Source: Mastigias papua (Eukaryota > Cnidaria > Scyphozoa > Rhizostomeae > Mastigiidae). Taken from it: a stretch of DNA of 64,000 nt. Where the stretch lies: NCBI GenBank assembly GCA_964019165.1, contig OZ025278.1:9864528-9928527 (forward strand), read 5' to 3'. Made by a program: the position numbers and the translations under genes. The notes beneath the pieces were generated by a model, which searched no databases, was not told the DNA's origin, and saw only the letters and a list, made by a program, of their open reading frames with translations. Below are positions 1-21,681 of this stretch, one piece after another; position 1 is the first letter of the stretch, and every line of letters starts with the position of its first letter.

Positions 1-544
1 TAATTCAAAGCAATTTTAGACGCCGAAAATTTCTTTGCATAAACAAAAGTGTGTAATCTACATATGTCTATGCTGTACAATTTGGCCAGAGTTAATGTAA
101 GAGTAAACATACAGTCAACTACTAACCCATCTCTTCTCTAGCTGTGTGTTCTATGCTCTTGAAATTAGACCCAAAAAACAGACGAATGAAAAAAGGATAT
201 CACACTAAAGAAAACAAGTTATTGGACAACGCATTGTTCCTATATAATAGTATATGCACTGATCAAACCGCATAATAATTCTAAGAAACCAACTTTTTCC
301 AAATGTTTGCAACACTTTTTCATAATAAATTCTTTGAACTTACTCCTAGTCTTACAGTCAGATACCAATTAACATAATAATGCACTATATATTTTCAATG
401 TATTCTAAAGCAAGTATCATTCTATACATATCAGTACTTAGACACTACTCTTGGGGGGCTAATAAATACTTGAGAGGAAGAGCATAGCATAAGTATGTAG
501 GGTACTCATATAGCTATTAACATACCAATGATAAAATATTTCAG
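1..544. other. Upstream intron of HMGCL, no feature recognised
   Basis: AT-rich sequence ending in the splice acceptor (ttcag) of the first visible HMGCL exon at 545. I see no coding exon here. The exon that should carry the start codon and mitochondrial presequence is either left of the window or too short to recognise. Confidence 0.5.
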
Positions 545-3500
545 ACATCCAAGCCAAAGAGTACATCAGGACAGTGTACTGACTACATCAAAATTGTTGA
601 GGTTGGACCACGAGATGGTCTACAGAATGAAAAGGTATGCTCTACTCCTGTTAAGACCTTTTTTGACATGTATTCCCTCAATTTTTTTATTTTTCTGATT
701 CATAACTATTCCAAACTTCATATCAGCATTTGTCTGCTTTCTTTTGATTTATCAGTGTAGGCTTCTAACACTTTGTCTTCAATATTATGTGGGAAAAGGT
801 ACAATTGGAACCTTATTTTATAAATTTACAAGTCATGTGTGAGACCTGTCATGACATATGGTTTGGAAAGCATGGATGATAAGATCAACTGAAGAAGGTA
901 TTATGAGAAGATTAGAAAGATGCATAGTTTGACAGATGTGTGATGTGAAGTTGGCTGATAGAATAAATAGGAGCAAGCTGATGGATAGATAAGGACAAAA
1001 GGATATTATTCTTGAGTATGTAAGGCACAGAAGTCTGTGATGGATGGGCCGTGTTTTGAGAAAGGGTGATGATGAATGTTTAAAATGGGCATGGAATTCT
1101 AAGTTGGAAGGCAATAGAGGAAGAGGAAAACCAAAGCTGAGTTGGGAATTGATGGTGGTGAGAGAGTGTTGTAAAGTTGGTGTGAACATTGAGGATGCCA
1201 ATGACTGAGAGAAATGCAGATGTTGCACCAAGTCATGGAAGGAAAGCCAGCTATCTCTTGATAAAGGGAATAGCTCTGACTCAAAAAATGTTGGTTGATT
1301 GATTACTAACGTCAGTCTTCAAAAATTCCCTGTTCTTTGAACTCTCTAGATTTATTTGATCACCTCAAATGACAGGAGGGACTAATGTAAAGCCTTTTGA
1401 ATCAATGTTGAAACATGAAACCAGTAATGAATATGTTCCCAGCTGATTAATTACCATCAAATGGCTATGCCCTTAAGAACTAATGCTATTAATTTTAATG
1501 ACAAACGTTTCTGTGTTTACTTCATGTTGACGTACTTGCAGGTTTTATGACTTTGATATGATTTAATATATATAATTATAAAGTAGACTTCAAGTCACCT
1601 GCACTTTACTCCTATGCCTACTCTCATCCTTACATGAAACACGATCACATGATTCCCCATAATGTCATCATTTCTTTATTTGCAGAATATCATCCCTACG
1701 AAAACAAAAGTTGACTTCATAAACAAATTGTCTGACACTGGACTAAGTGTTATTGAAAGCACAAGTTTTGTTTCTCCAAAATGGGTTCCACAGGTACGTT
1801 TGATGACATATTGATAAAACATCACATTAGAAAATGGATCTCTTATGTTGGAAGTTAATAATTTGCATAATTCTCTTCCAAACTAGTTGGCTGATAGCAA
1901 GGATGTGATGGAGCAAATTGATAAGAAGAACTTTGTCTCATATCCAGTGTTGGTACCAAATATGCAAGGTTTGCAGACTGCGGTAAGACTTAGAATAAGA
2001 TCAAACAATGTACCTTTGTATCATATAGAATCCAGAATCTAAACATACTAGGGTTTTTGTACTAAGTAGATATTTTGTAGAGCTCTATCTGTGCAGATCT
2101 AAGTCTCATTCGGATCCCACACTTTGTCAGAATCAGCAGTTTAACTGCTAGTTTTTGAGATAGAATTGAGATATCTTGGGTATACATCATGAGGTAGTTT
2201 GAAATAACTTTAAGATTACTCTGAGATAATGTGAGATAACATGAAATTCTGAAAGAATTAACTCATGTTAAGTGCATGTTTCCACTGTAAGATAACTTTT
2301 AACAAATTAATTCGTGATGTAATTCCTGAATTATCCCAATGCCATCACATGCTCACTCATTGTAGAGAGGAAACCTAAATGAGGACAGAAATGGGGAAGT
2401 CAAACTTAACTTCTGTGTCTCATTATGCTCAAATATCTATTCATACTGCTACACCACACTGTTTTAATTTCTATTCATAGTGTGCTGAGCATTGCAAAAT
2501 ATGCACTTTCAGCAGGCCCATAGCCCTGATTCTGGTGACAAGCCCATAGGCCTGATTCTGGTAAGCCCATGGACCTGCTGGTGGGGGGGGGCTTGTTTTC
2601 AGTGCAACAATGGGGTAGCAAAATCACTATCAAAAAATACCCTACAACATTTCCTGCAATAAAATATTAGTCTTAATGTCATCTTGTCATCAGAATACAA
2701 TTGGCAGGCACTTTGACTTTCTCTAATGAAAACCACATTCTGACATCATTAGTGCTCCTTCAAATCTCTAATTTGTGAGTTACATCATTTACCATATTTT
2801 GCTGTGTATACAACAAGTATTTTTGGCTTTGCTTTGGGGTGTTTCCTATACCTGGTAACATTGATTTCCCCATCCATTCCTCTGTAAGGGAAAATGCTGT
2901 TCTACTGAGAAATATTATATAGTATTTAGAGCTGCTTGTCACAAGAACATATGGTTTCAGAAAATAAATTCTCTATATCTGTACTAATGACTAAAAATTG
3001 ATTTATTTTCAGCTCAAGCTAGGTATAAACGAAATTGCAATCTTTGGTGCTGCCTCAGAATCATTTTCTAGGTATGGTTTATTATCATTGAACACCTTGT
3101 TGTGGTATGACACTTTATGTAGTAAACCTTATTGCATAATGCAGGCATTTCAATGAGTAAATTGGATGCTCGCTGCCACTAAATGTGTGCACTAAATATT
3201 CAATTGTTAGCACTCTCCTTAGTACTTGGGTGTGTACTTTTCATAAAGCTGGCACGAGCAATAAATCGAGCGCATGAACTGAGCTGGGCGCTTGCCTGCC
3301 TGCTCATGTGCTATGGCACGTATCTCATTGATAGGCCTGATAAAGATACTTAGCAATAATATTATTTCTAAATCCCACTCTATATTTCTATTGCTGGAAT
3401 GGCAACAAAACTTTATATTCAGCATCAAAGAATTTCATTTGCTCAGACAATGTGTCTTAACATAGGCTGTACGGCTTACATCAAATTGATTTTATGCTTT

Positions 3501-5788
3501 GGACAAGATGGCAATGCACATTTACACCAAGATCTTGCAGCTGATTTTTATCTTTCAGAAAGAACATTAACTGCTCCATAGAGGAAAGTTTACAAAGATT
3601 CAAATTGGTATGCACTGCTGCAAAAGAGAACAATATCAAAGTAAGAGGGTATGTACTCAGGAAACAAATGATAAGAGCATATTAAATTTACAGATGATTT
3701 TGTTTCAAAACAATGCAACAATGTTGTTGAGTTGTTGTACCCAGGCTTCCTGTCTTCTACAGAGATTCTATTTAGCTTTAGTATTTTGCATTCTGTGATA
3801 TCATCTGTCCCTCTAGCTAATTGTAAAGTATTCCATCATTGTGTACCTACCTTCTGCCATGATTCCTAGGGAAAATAATGCCCAATCATCTGGTAATTTA
3901 TTGACTCATAATCTTTATTACTTAAAGGTATGTTTCATGTGTTGTTGGTTGCCCTTATGAAGGAAGTATAGACCCAAAAGCAGTTGCCAAGGTTTGTTCT
4001 AATATGGACATCAATCTTGTATAAATGTAATCCCAAAGTGTAAAATAATACATAGATTAAGAGCACTTTAAGTTAAAATTAAATCTGTGCAAAGCTTCAG
4101 AAGGACTAAAGATGAAAATTGATTTCCAATGGCAAATATATCATCTAAAACCATAGAGAGCCTATTAGTATCAACAGATTTAAGAATTTTTAACTAATTT
4201 CAGCAGTAGTTCATGATAAGTGAATAGATTTATTTGTTTTTTTGCCTCACAACATCATTGCATAATCTACTTGTAGGTTGCAAAAACAATGATTGACATG
4301 GGTTGTTATGAAATATCTCTTGGGGATACTATTGGTATTGGGACACCAGGTTGGTCTTTTCCCTTATATTTATACAAAATCTATAAAAAGCAGAGAGTTA
4401 ACTTGCTGATTCCAAAACCAAATGTTTCCATGCTATTGAATTGTATTTGTTTCATCCTATCAGAGAGTTTTTATAAATACCACAAATATCAAAATTTCAG
4501 GTATAAATCTAGTTATTTCAGATAATTTATACTTAACAGTTTCAAATGCTATTTCTTTAATTATTGACTGGTTATCTAGTGAAGCTTAATTAAGGCATAA
4601 GATGTGGCAGTACCAGTAATCAAGGCATTTTCACTAAGAAGTAAGATTCTATATGACCCCATGTACTAAACTAAAAAAGACCAAAAAAGGAACCTACTCT
4701 TACTTTCATCTTATTGACTTTTTGTTGATAATCTATCTTCAATAGGTTCAATGAGTTCAATGCTTAATGCAGTTTTGCAAGAAATACCAGTAAATCAGTT
4801 GGCTATACATTGCCATGACACATACGGACAAGCATTGGCTAACATTCTAATTGCCATACAGGTAAGACAACTTTGTATCAGCTATTAACTAATTTACAGT
4901 GATATTTAACCATGTATCTACAAATTTGAGGCCAATGGATAAAAATATGCTTGATACCTTTAATCATAACTTGAATCAATGGAAATTTGAACCACTACAA
5001 TGAGAGAAGTTAAACTACTTTACTAAATTACAGTATTTCTCCTGAAATGGTTCCAACAGGTTGTTATAAGTGTTAGCACCAGTAATAAGTACAATCCTGA
5101 CATTCCTTTGCAACAGATCCTTGCAACATGCAGCACATAAAAGACAAGATTTCATGCATGATTCAATATGCTCTTTGCTATAGACTGGTATTCAGACAGT
5201 TGATGCATCTGTGGCTGGGCTAGGTGGATGCCCATATGCAAAGGGGGCATCAGGCAATGTTGCAACTGAAGATGTTGTTTACATGCTGAAAGGAATGGGA
5301 ATCAAGACGGTAAGCTTCAATAAATTCCTTTTGAACAATAAATGACATGACTTAGAACAATACTCATTTGACACTAACTTAAAAATATTCTGTGGTTTCG
5401 TTGTTGGAAAACGCAGCTTAATGATGAAATTCAGTACAAGAATCGCGACAAGAAATAAAGACATTTTATTGTCTTTGTAGATGTATTTTAATTTCGACAA
5501 ATCATTCTAAATACAACATAACCGGTAGACCTAAGACCTAACAAGACATAATCAGTATATCCTGTGGTGTCGTGAAAAATCATTTTTGCAAATAAAACTA
5601 CAGACCTGAATGCTAGTTTTATATTACTGTCAATTTACTCAACTTTCTAGGGAGTGAATTTGACAAAACTTGTGAAAGTGGGTATGTGGATTTCAGAAAT
5701 GTTGAACCGAACAGTTCAATCAAAGGCAGGGATTGCATTGGCAAATAAATCATGTGATGTATGCACTGCAAAAGTAGACATAAACTAA
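545..5788 (+). CDS. HMGCL: Hydroxymethylglutaryl-CoA lyase (lacks first exon)
   Basis: Cleaves HMG-CoA to acetyl-CoA and acetoacetate, the last step of ketogenesis and leucine breakdown, normally in the mitochondrial matrix. Ten exons join in frame: 545-634, 1686-1793, 1887-1982, 3013-3071, 3559-3648, 3928-3991, 4277-4349, 4746-4861, 5184-5309, 5651-5788 (TAA stop). The product covers the whole TIM-barrel lyase. It starts at [13 protein letters not shown] (catalytic Arg-Asp), then [37 protein letters not shown], the metal-binding IHCHDTYGQ, and the HMG-CoA lyase signature [14 protein letters not shown] with the active-site Cys. All key residues are present, so the gene looks functional. The start codon and targeting peptide are not visible. 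The C terminus (CTAKVDIN) lacks the peroxisomal CKL-type tail of vertebrate enzymes, which suggests mitochondria only. Introns 1 and 4 hold repeats. Confidence 0.96.
838..1284 (+). pseudogene. LINE reverse-transcriptase C-terminal remnant
   Basis: Inside HMGCL intron 1. Read on the plus strand with several stops and frameshifts, it gives the typical tail of non-LTR retrotransposon polyproteins: [35 protein letters not shown] and [10 protein letters not shown]. This matches the known pattern of a Y-G-x-E-S block, then W-x-G-x-V-L-R-x-x-D-D, then G-x-R-G-R-P-K. It is a 5'-truncated, long-decayed insertion and codes for nothing now. Confidence 0.8.
2500..2580. repeat. Short direct repeat in HMGCL intron 3
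   Basis: Three imperfect units of 'gcccatagscctgattctgg' follow one another, ending in a run of G. It is a small local duplication with no coding content. Confidence 0.5.
3165..3400. repeat. Dispersed repeat A, copy 1 (HMGCL intron 4)
   Basis: About 200 bp that align with 7470-7665 at clearly above chance. Shared blocks include 'attcaattgt', 'catgaactgagctgg' and 'ttgataggcctg' against 'ttgaaaggccta'. No reading frame is conserved, so this is a non-coding mobile repeat of unknown class. Confidence 0.6.
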
Positions 5789-6243
5789 AATTATCTACAG
5801 TGTGAGTAGAAATTAGAAAAATTTTATCCTTTTAGTAATATTGTGAAATTGTAATTAGACCTTGATGAATTTTGGTAGATGGGAGATCACTCTGTTTTTG
5901 TAATGCCTTCACATATGCTCACATAAGCACACACATGTATCAGCACATGCTCTGGATGAATTACAAATGTAAAACATTATTTATCTTAGTTTATCTTTAA
6001 TTTTCTGAAATGATGGTCTATTTCAATTATCTAATTGCTTTGTCATAAATCTGCCTAAAATGAATACAAGACAACATTGACCCAGCACCCAGCAGAATAC
6101 AGAACAGATTTTACATGGGACACTGTTAAATCACCAGCCACAAAAACACCAATGCCATTGTATTTTTACAAGCAATATCACTGCTCTTTGTATGTTGTAA
6201 TAACAAGAATATGTAGCAACAAGAAGAACTAAAGGCAAAGATA

Positions 6244-6310
6244 ATCCCAGGTGGTGGCAAGTTTTAATTTTCTTCTGATTTTTCTGAGCATTATATCAAC
6301 CTTTCTATGT
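6244..6310 (+). repeat. 5'-truncated tRNA-SINE copy
   Basis: The stretch from 'ggtggtggcaagttttaatt' to 'tatcaacctttct' matches 17017-17072, where it directly follows a tRNA-like head. Here only the last few bases of the head survive. It ends in a short TATATA tail, as do the other copies. Confidence 0.7.
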
Positions 6311-7469
6311 ATATATAGTGAACATAAACATTGTAACTTAGGCCATTTCCTAGCCAATTGCAATTTTCCTCCTCATACATTTATTCATATTCAATTTCGG
6401 CAAATCTGGCCAGTCACTTCCAATTCAACGCAAACAAACAACCACTACATCACATCATCTTGTCACCTTCTTTGTTTACTTCTATTCATCTCTACTTCAA
6501 ACCTAACCAGCCCTTCTGTCAACTTGCTTGCGTAGGTATAGTTCAGTTAATTTTAGATCATATATATTATCTATGTATCTATGTAATCTGTGTTGTATAG
6601 TCAGTCAGAGTAGAATCTGAGTACAGTCAAAATCGCTATCTCCTCTCTCTTCTTCCATGTCCTCTGCACATAAGATAATGACACAAGCCCAACATGGATC
6701 AACGAATGATGTCACAAAACAGACATTGCTGCCTATAGGAAGCACCAAATCACCTTCCTATATACTCTTTATGTTAACAGAATTTACAAATTTGTCCAAC
6801 TTACAAAGCTATATTTCATCTCAGTTTTGCAATGCAGGTGGGAGCTCTTGCCATTTGTCCTCCTTTTCTTTCAATAAAGCCAAACTCTCTTCTGTCAACA
6901 AAAACAAACTACCACATCTTTTAAAAACCCAAAACAATGATATGAAATGTGGCTATGAAAATTTTCAGCATTTATAACTGGTACTTACTAGAAAATTATC
7001 ACATTTATTACAGTTATGACAAAATGTGACTGATAATCTATAGTGGGTGCATCAGTGTAATTGTGATAACCATGAAAGGTCCATCACCAATTATCCTCAA
7101 TAGATATCACAAGCTTTTGATATTTTTTGGCCAGATTGTGGTCACACTAATTTTTGAAAACATCTAACAGATTTTTGGAGAAAATCTTGGAAAATTATCA
7201 AGATGCATCAGACATTCAGTGTGTATCCTATAAATCTTTTCCTCTAGAAGATTGTACACATGATCAAATATGCTTTGATTCTTGAATTAATCCATGATAA
7301 TCACTGAAAGTCTTATTTGCAAAAGTATCCTTGGCCTAGAACCTTCTTTGGCTTCTTTTGAGCTTGTAGTTTCTCTCTTGTCTGCACTTCCTTAAGATAT
7401 AATCATTGACCATCAGTGTACATTTTCTATTACCATGAATAGGAGGCCTTTTATTGAGTAAATCTAGCG

Positions 7470-7665
7470 CGCACTGGCAAACAAGTGTGTGGAATCATTT
7501 GTGTGCTGCACTAAACATTCAATTGTAAGAGCTTTCCTTCGTACTTGCTTGTATATTTTTGATAAAATGGGGGTGAGAAACAAATTGAGCACATGAACTG
7601 AGCTGGACATGTGCCTATGCACTTGTGCATGATTGTATCCATCTTATTGAAAGGCCTAGAACAGC
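7470..7665. repeat. Dispersed repeat A, copy 2
   Basis: Second copy of the repeat seen at 3165-3400, in the same orientation. It shares 'attcaattgt', 'catgaactgagctgg' and the 'aaaggccta' block with many point changes, so both copies are old. Confidence 0.6.
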
Positions 7666-8520
7666 CATATTGAATCAATGGTGTGACAATCATATTTATA
7701 ATAATCATGATAGTCAGAGTACCATGCTTTATAGATACTTTGTAAAAGTTATAGTTTCATCCATACCATACTAGAGTATTAAATACAACATTTTTATGTC
7801 AACAACAACTCTAAACAATAGCTACAAAATAGATGAAAATATATCACCTTCATTATCAATTTGCAAAACATCACCGTCAGGCACAATCACGTCTAGAAAT
7901 TGAAAATCTCAAGAGTTATCAAAGAAATAACCAATGTAGGTTGATGTGCAATCATAAGATTAATAGAAAGGCGAAGCAAATATGATTTTCTATTTTTGAA
8001 CACTGACCTTCTTACCAGCTAAATTTTCAACAATTTTCTGCTCATGACATTCCTATTCCAATACTTCAACCAATAGTATCTATATATACTATACTGTCAA
8101 AATGTTTGATTGGGTTGCTACACACCACTATAATATAGTCAAACATAACAGATATGACTAAAATCTACTACTTCCTAGAAAACTACTATTTCTAGTCTTG
8201 CCAGTTTGGATATTCATGCCCAATTTTCACTTTGTCATCTTCCATTAATACCTCTGGTCTGTGGTCATATCACTTTTTGCTGTGCTCAAGATTGTATTGC
8301 CATTTTACATTTGGAAGCTAAATAAACAATTATTTATTTCCATTCTCCCCACATTCTACAAATGGGAGAGATATTCTCCTTAGTAATGTGATGTTTAATT
8401 GACCTCATTCTATTGCCTGTTCTTGTGCCAATAGGGTGCCTTCTGTGGCCTTCTTCATTTAAAACGACTTGTGATTGCTGTCTCCTTGTTTACCAAGAAG
8501 ACTGTGAGATATAACAAAAC

Positions 8521-8613
8521 AAGTTCTTCACTATAGCAAGAAAAAGTGGGAACATTCTCTTAGCATACTGAAAGATTTTTTGTTTGACACTTGTCAGAGT
8601 ATGAAACGTCTAA
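8521..8613. mobile_element. Half copy of fold-back element (family F)
   Basis: Matches one arm of the palindromic element at 26933-27131 ('cttcactatagca', 'gcatactgaaag') and ends in 'cagagtatgaaac'. Read on the minus strand, it has a decayed hammerhead-like core: CTGACAA at 8597-8591, with CATACT (8603-8598) able to pair with AGTATG (8569-8564). Other copies are at 43771-43908 and 63489-63585. Confidence 0.65.
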
Positions 8614-9970
8614 TAATGACCAAAAGGTGAACCAAAATATATAGCCAGATGCTGGTAGACATGATATGATGAATAATGGGTCTATTTGGCCCTATGATTG
8701 GCCAATTAGCACATATTCACCATTGTTTACTTGAAGAGTCCCAGTGAGAAAATGAACTCTTTTTAGTTTACACAAGTTCTCTGTAACAGATACCTGCTTA
8801 TGACTAACCACCCCCTCCCCCTGTCCATGTTTGTCTCCATCCTTGCATACATCCTTTATGGATGGCCCCTCTCAATACCCCAACCTACTCTCCACAGTCA
8901 AATAGAGTCCCCAGCAACTATTTATTTTTTCATTGATCCAAGAGGACATTTTCCACACCAGACCCAGAAATGCCCAGCAAAGGTAACTTGTGGTCATAGT
9001 TTGTTGTTCTGAGAACATGTTGTATGAAATGAGCAATTATTGTTAGCGGTATTGAAAATGCAGCTGAAAGTTTCACCAATGATGATGAAATAATAAACAA
9101 AGACAATGGACACCATTCTTAGTATGCTAAAAAAATATGCAAGAAAAGTAATACAAGGAACTTTTCAAGATGCTGAGGTTTGTTATTTCTTTCCACCCCT
9201 ATCTATAACAGACTACCCCATAGACATTCACCCTGGAGATTTTCCAATCCCCCCACTTATTGCAACCCTTTGCTTACTAACTCATAGACTTTTTCCAATA
9301 TCCCCTTGTCTTCTGGACTAGAGAGCATATTTATGCATACATCTTCCACCCTTCCATTCAGAGGGTATTCTTCAGAAATCATTGGGAAAATATGCTTTTG
9401 ACTATCCTTATTGGTAACAGCAGTAAAAGTATAGGAGTATTTCTACTGTGCAACAGCCTGCTTGGTTTGCTGCAGAACCATAACATAGTCAAACATACTA
9501 ATAAAATATAAAAACATACTCTCAGCTGCAGGGCTATCTTATTTACATATCAGGGGTAAATCTGATCTTATATATTATATCAGGGGTAAAATTTAATAAA
9601 CAGGGAACTGGAACTTTCACTGGAACAACAGGGAAGTTGTCAGCAAATCCCTCAAATTAAACTGCCATACAACTACTTTTGGGAAACCTTTCTAGACCTC
9701 CCACTATTTACTATACCACAGTACTTATTCTCACCAAAGTTTTTCCACCTCCTTATCTACTCCAGCCCTCCTATAACTGGAACCCAGAGAGTACACAAAC
9801 ATTCAAGCATAATTGTAGAAAACAATAAGGCTCAAAGAAGGGGGGCATACTTCAAGCATGGTTTATTAAGGTTATGTCAAGACAAATCCGAATTGTCTGA
9901 AATGAGATCAAAACAAAAGAAAGTAACACCAAAACAATAAAAAAATTTACTTGAGAAACATAGAATATAC

Positions 9971-10058
9971 CTTCATCCAAAAGCTTATCCTCTTTAACTT
10001 CAGGCATAATCAAATCAATCAACACTGCATCAAAATGTGCATGTGATAATTCACCATC
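9971..10058 (-). CDS. Possible orphan internal exon, unknown protein
   Basis: Minus-strand reading from a 'ttccag' acceptor to a 'gtatat' donor gives 29 codons plus one base: DGELSHAHFDAVLIDLIMPE, then VKEDKLLDEG. Boundaries and composition look exon-like. I do not recognise the protein, and no partner exon joins in phase. The similarity of 'VLIDLIMPE' to response-regulator receivers is too short to use. It could be chance. Confidence 0.25.
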
Positions 10059-11461
10059 CTGGAAATGTGACAAAATAAACTAAATATATATCAAACATTT
10101 GATAAATATTTCAAAAGAATACTTGAGGTAATTCCGCTGCAAACCTGTTAGAATTAAGTCAGTCTGCTCACAAGTAAATTATGACATAAATACACAGAAG
10201 ACAATTCAAAGTTAGAACAAGAACAAAATGAATGTAAAAAGGTGCTGCATAATTACAATATGATAAACAAAAACTATTATTGCTTGATCCACAGGAAATG
10301 CAGCTATATGGTGAACCTTAAAAGCCCAAAATGGTAAAAAATATAGGCATGTGGTGTTAATCAACTTTTACCTATAAGACACCTACTGTTAAAGACAAAA
10401 ATGGAGAATATAGAGGGAATTCAATTCAAACCACATGACTCATTCATTATTTCAGTTCTAAGAATATAGTTAGCTATATTTGGTCCAAAAGCCCAGTGCT
10501 CTTGAAACTTCCAAACTGCAAACTTATATATATTATAGAATGCTCTATAGCTTGTGGTACTGTATGGAATTGAAAACCTAGTATAGAGCAATATAATGGT
10601 GTTGCTTGGAACAGTCATACAGTGTAGAATGATGAAGATTGTAATGGAGAGGAGTGATGTAGGGCAGAAGGTTACATTATTGCAACGGGTAACATGGGGT
10701 TCCATGGCATGCCCTAAAGCCAGTTTTAAATCAAAAGAGAGTAAACAATGTATACAAAGACAAATGTGACACATGTGACAGGCTTATTTTTGTCACTATG
10801 GCATCAAACTTCTGTATTCCATATAATATTCTTAAATAGATTCCCTAATATATCTATGTTTCTAAGAAATATTGATTTGAAAAAGTTCAAGCTGAAAATG
10901 AAATCCACTTCTTGTAAAAGAATCAATGTTTGGTCCTTTGTCCCATTTACATTTGTGACAGAGTTCATCCTGCCATGGTTGGGAAATCATTGCCATAGAT
11001 GCTCACTAAAGCTTTCCAATACCAATTCATGTTAAAAAAAATTTTCATTCTTTTCAGCACAACTCAATTGAATTTAAACAATGAAATGAAGTGTTTCAAT
11101 GAAAAATAAAGTTCTCTGTTAGATAAATATGAGGACCTTACTAAGTGTTTTTGATTGACACCATGTCTCAATTGCAAAGAATCTCCCAAGTCACTTATTT
11201 AACACAAAATGTCACTTCAACTGGGGGGAACATCTTTAACTTGTTGGCCAATGTATTAAAACAAAGCAACTCCCCCCCTAAGTTGGGCAGAAATCCATCT
11301 CACTGAGACAATTTCATTAGAAAATATAATAGTTTTTCCCTAAACAGGTGTAGCTTAATAAGGCTAGATAACAGCTCATATGAGCACAAGATCAGTGATT
11401 CAGGAAAAACAGTTTGCAGCCCCCCTAAATTTAAAGCGAGGTCCCTACACCTATGCTTATA
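10059..11461. other. Intergenic, nothing recognised
   Basis: AT-rich sequence. The longest open frame (minus strand, 10421-10774) has no recognisable motif and shows no splice logic. Confidence 0.4.
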
Positions 11462-12031
11462 TACGTTTTTTTTATAAGAAACCATTATATAAGCAACCTA
11501 CTACTAGACACACAAAAAATTAAGAAACTTTTATAACTACAACGAAAGAGGTAAGAAACTTTAGACATTTCTGTGCTACTTCAAAGTTTGGGGTTTGTGA
11601 AATATATTTTGTCTACGGATGTAACAAGTGTCAAATCAAATAGATTGTTTGAGAAAAATGTGAGAAAGATCCTTTGTTTGAGAGAAAGATATGCACATTT
11701 TTGTGACAAATAGCACATTGAAACCATTACCAAGTTCAACGCAAAACTGAACGAATACCGTATCCTTTTCGACGACCAAAGTGAAGATCATATAAAGTTT
11801 TCTGAAATTAACAGACATGAGGTTGATTTAGATTTAGAGCTGCACTGACGTCTTCTGTTTGCTATCATGCTAATAGTTTGCTATATCCACATGTTTTATA
11901 TCGTTTTCAATGCAATCTTTCTTCGTTAAATTAAGAAACTTGTAAGAAACTTTTAGAACTAAAATGTGGCCAAAAATCAAGAAACTTTTAGTACTAGGCC
12001 TTGAAATAGGTTTCTTATAAAAAACCGTGTA
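11462..12031. mobile_element. MITE, 'TTATAAG' TIR family (family T)
   Basis: Non-autonomous DNA transposon of about 570 bp. The left end reads 'acgttttttttataagaaac' and the right end is its near-perfect inverse, 'gtttcttataaaaaaccgtg'. Inside, 'aagaaacttttagtacta'-type motifs recur near both ends. The TIR is shared, with G/A variation, by elements at 13689, 30869, 38131, 53114 and 58688. Confidence 0.75.
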
Positions 12032-12348
12032 ATAGTGTCATATTGTTTTGTACTGTGCTGCAGCTATAATCCTGCAGCTATAAATCTGAAATCAATTTGG
12101 AGACCCAGAAATTGGAGTTTCATGAATTCGGCGTTTTAGGTGCCGATTTAGACTCTTCTAGTTAAATGACGATTTTCGCGCCATGTGTACTGTACTTAAG
12201 GTGTTTCTTTGAATAGTTTGAACTCAACTTCACCCGCTTCTTTCACGGAATGTTTCAGTCTCCAGCTTCCAGTAGTGAAGGTTTGATCTAATCTACGGAT
12301 GTTAGGGCCCGAGCAATTGTTTGGACAGAAACAAAATCTCACTCATGT

Positions 12349-12720
12349 TCAGCTTTCATACTCCTGTTCCAATATTGCGGTCCTTACTCTCAAATGCTCA
12401 GAATTATTATGGATGCCTACTGCAAAGAACTGCATATCATCGATCAACATTATTAAGTAATCAGCATCTCTTACCATAGCATCTACTGGAAGGCAATAGC
12501 AATGGCACAGAATTGTTTGTAGCAATAGCAGGTTTGTGTGTAACTGCTGGGAAAAGCTCGGTAGGGGTGCCAGAGCATGACGGTCTGTTCCGCAGCCCCA
12601 AAGCAATCCAATTCAGTTCTCATGCAGTATTCCGGAATTGATCAACCGCTATGGCGGTGTAGAAGTATGAGTCAAAGACAGGAAGAGCAACTTTGCGCAA
12701 AGTAAAGCTACGCTAGAAAG
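12349..12720. promoter_or_regulatory. Likely 5' flank of DAPP1
   Basis: Non-repetitive and less AT-rich than its surroundings, directly upstream of the DAPP1 start. No TATA box is evident. A minus-strand open frame (12349-12606) is present but lacks recognisable motifs. The bases just before the ATG read 'tagaaag'. Confidence 0.35.

Positions 12721-21681
<8,961 letters not shown>

Larger units (their letters stand above)
5789..9970. other. Spacer after HMGCL; no gene found
   Basis: About 4.2 kb between the HMGCL stop and a possible minus-strand exon at 9971. It contains a truncated SINE body (6244-6310), repeat A copy 2 (7470-7665) and half of a fold-back element (8521-8613). The open frames here are short, low in complexity and lack family motifs. 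Confidence 0.5.

Noticed and set aside
9971..10058. Response-regulator receiver domain suggested by VLIDLIMPE
   Set aside because: Nine residues are too few, and the flanking motifs (phosphate-site Asp context, Thr and Lys) are absent.
10421..10774. Possible LINE fragment or gene
   Set aside because: Weak resemblance to Y-G-x-E blocks in one frame only; stops and frameshifts leave nothing that can be supported.
12349..12606. 85-codon minus-strand ORF upstream of DAPP1
   Set aside because: No recognisable domain, and no exon joins to it in phase; kept only as a note on the promoter region.
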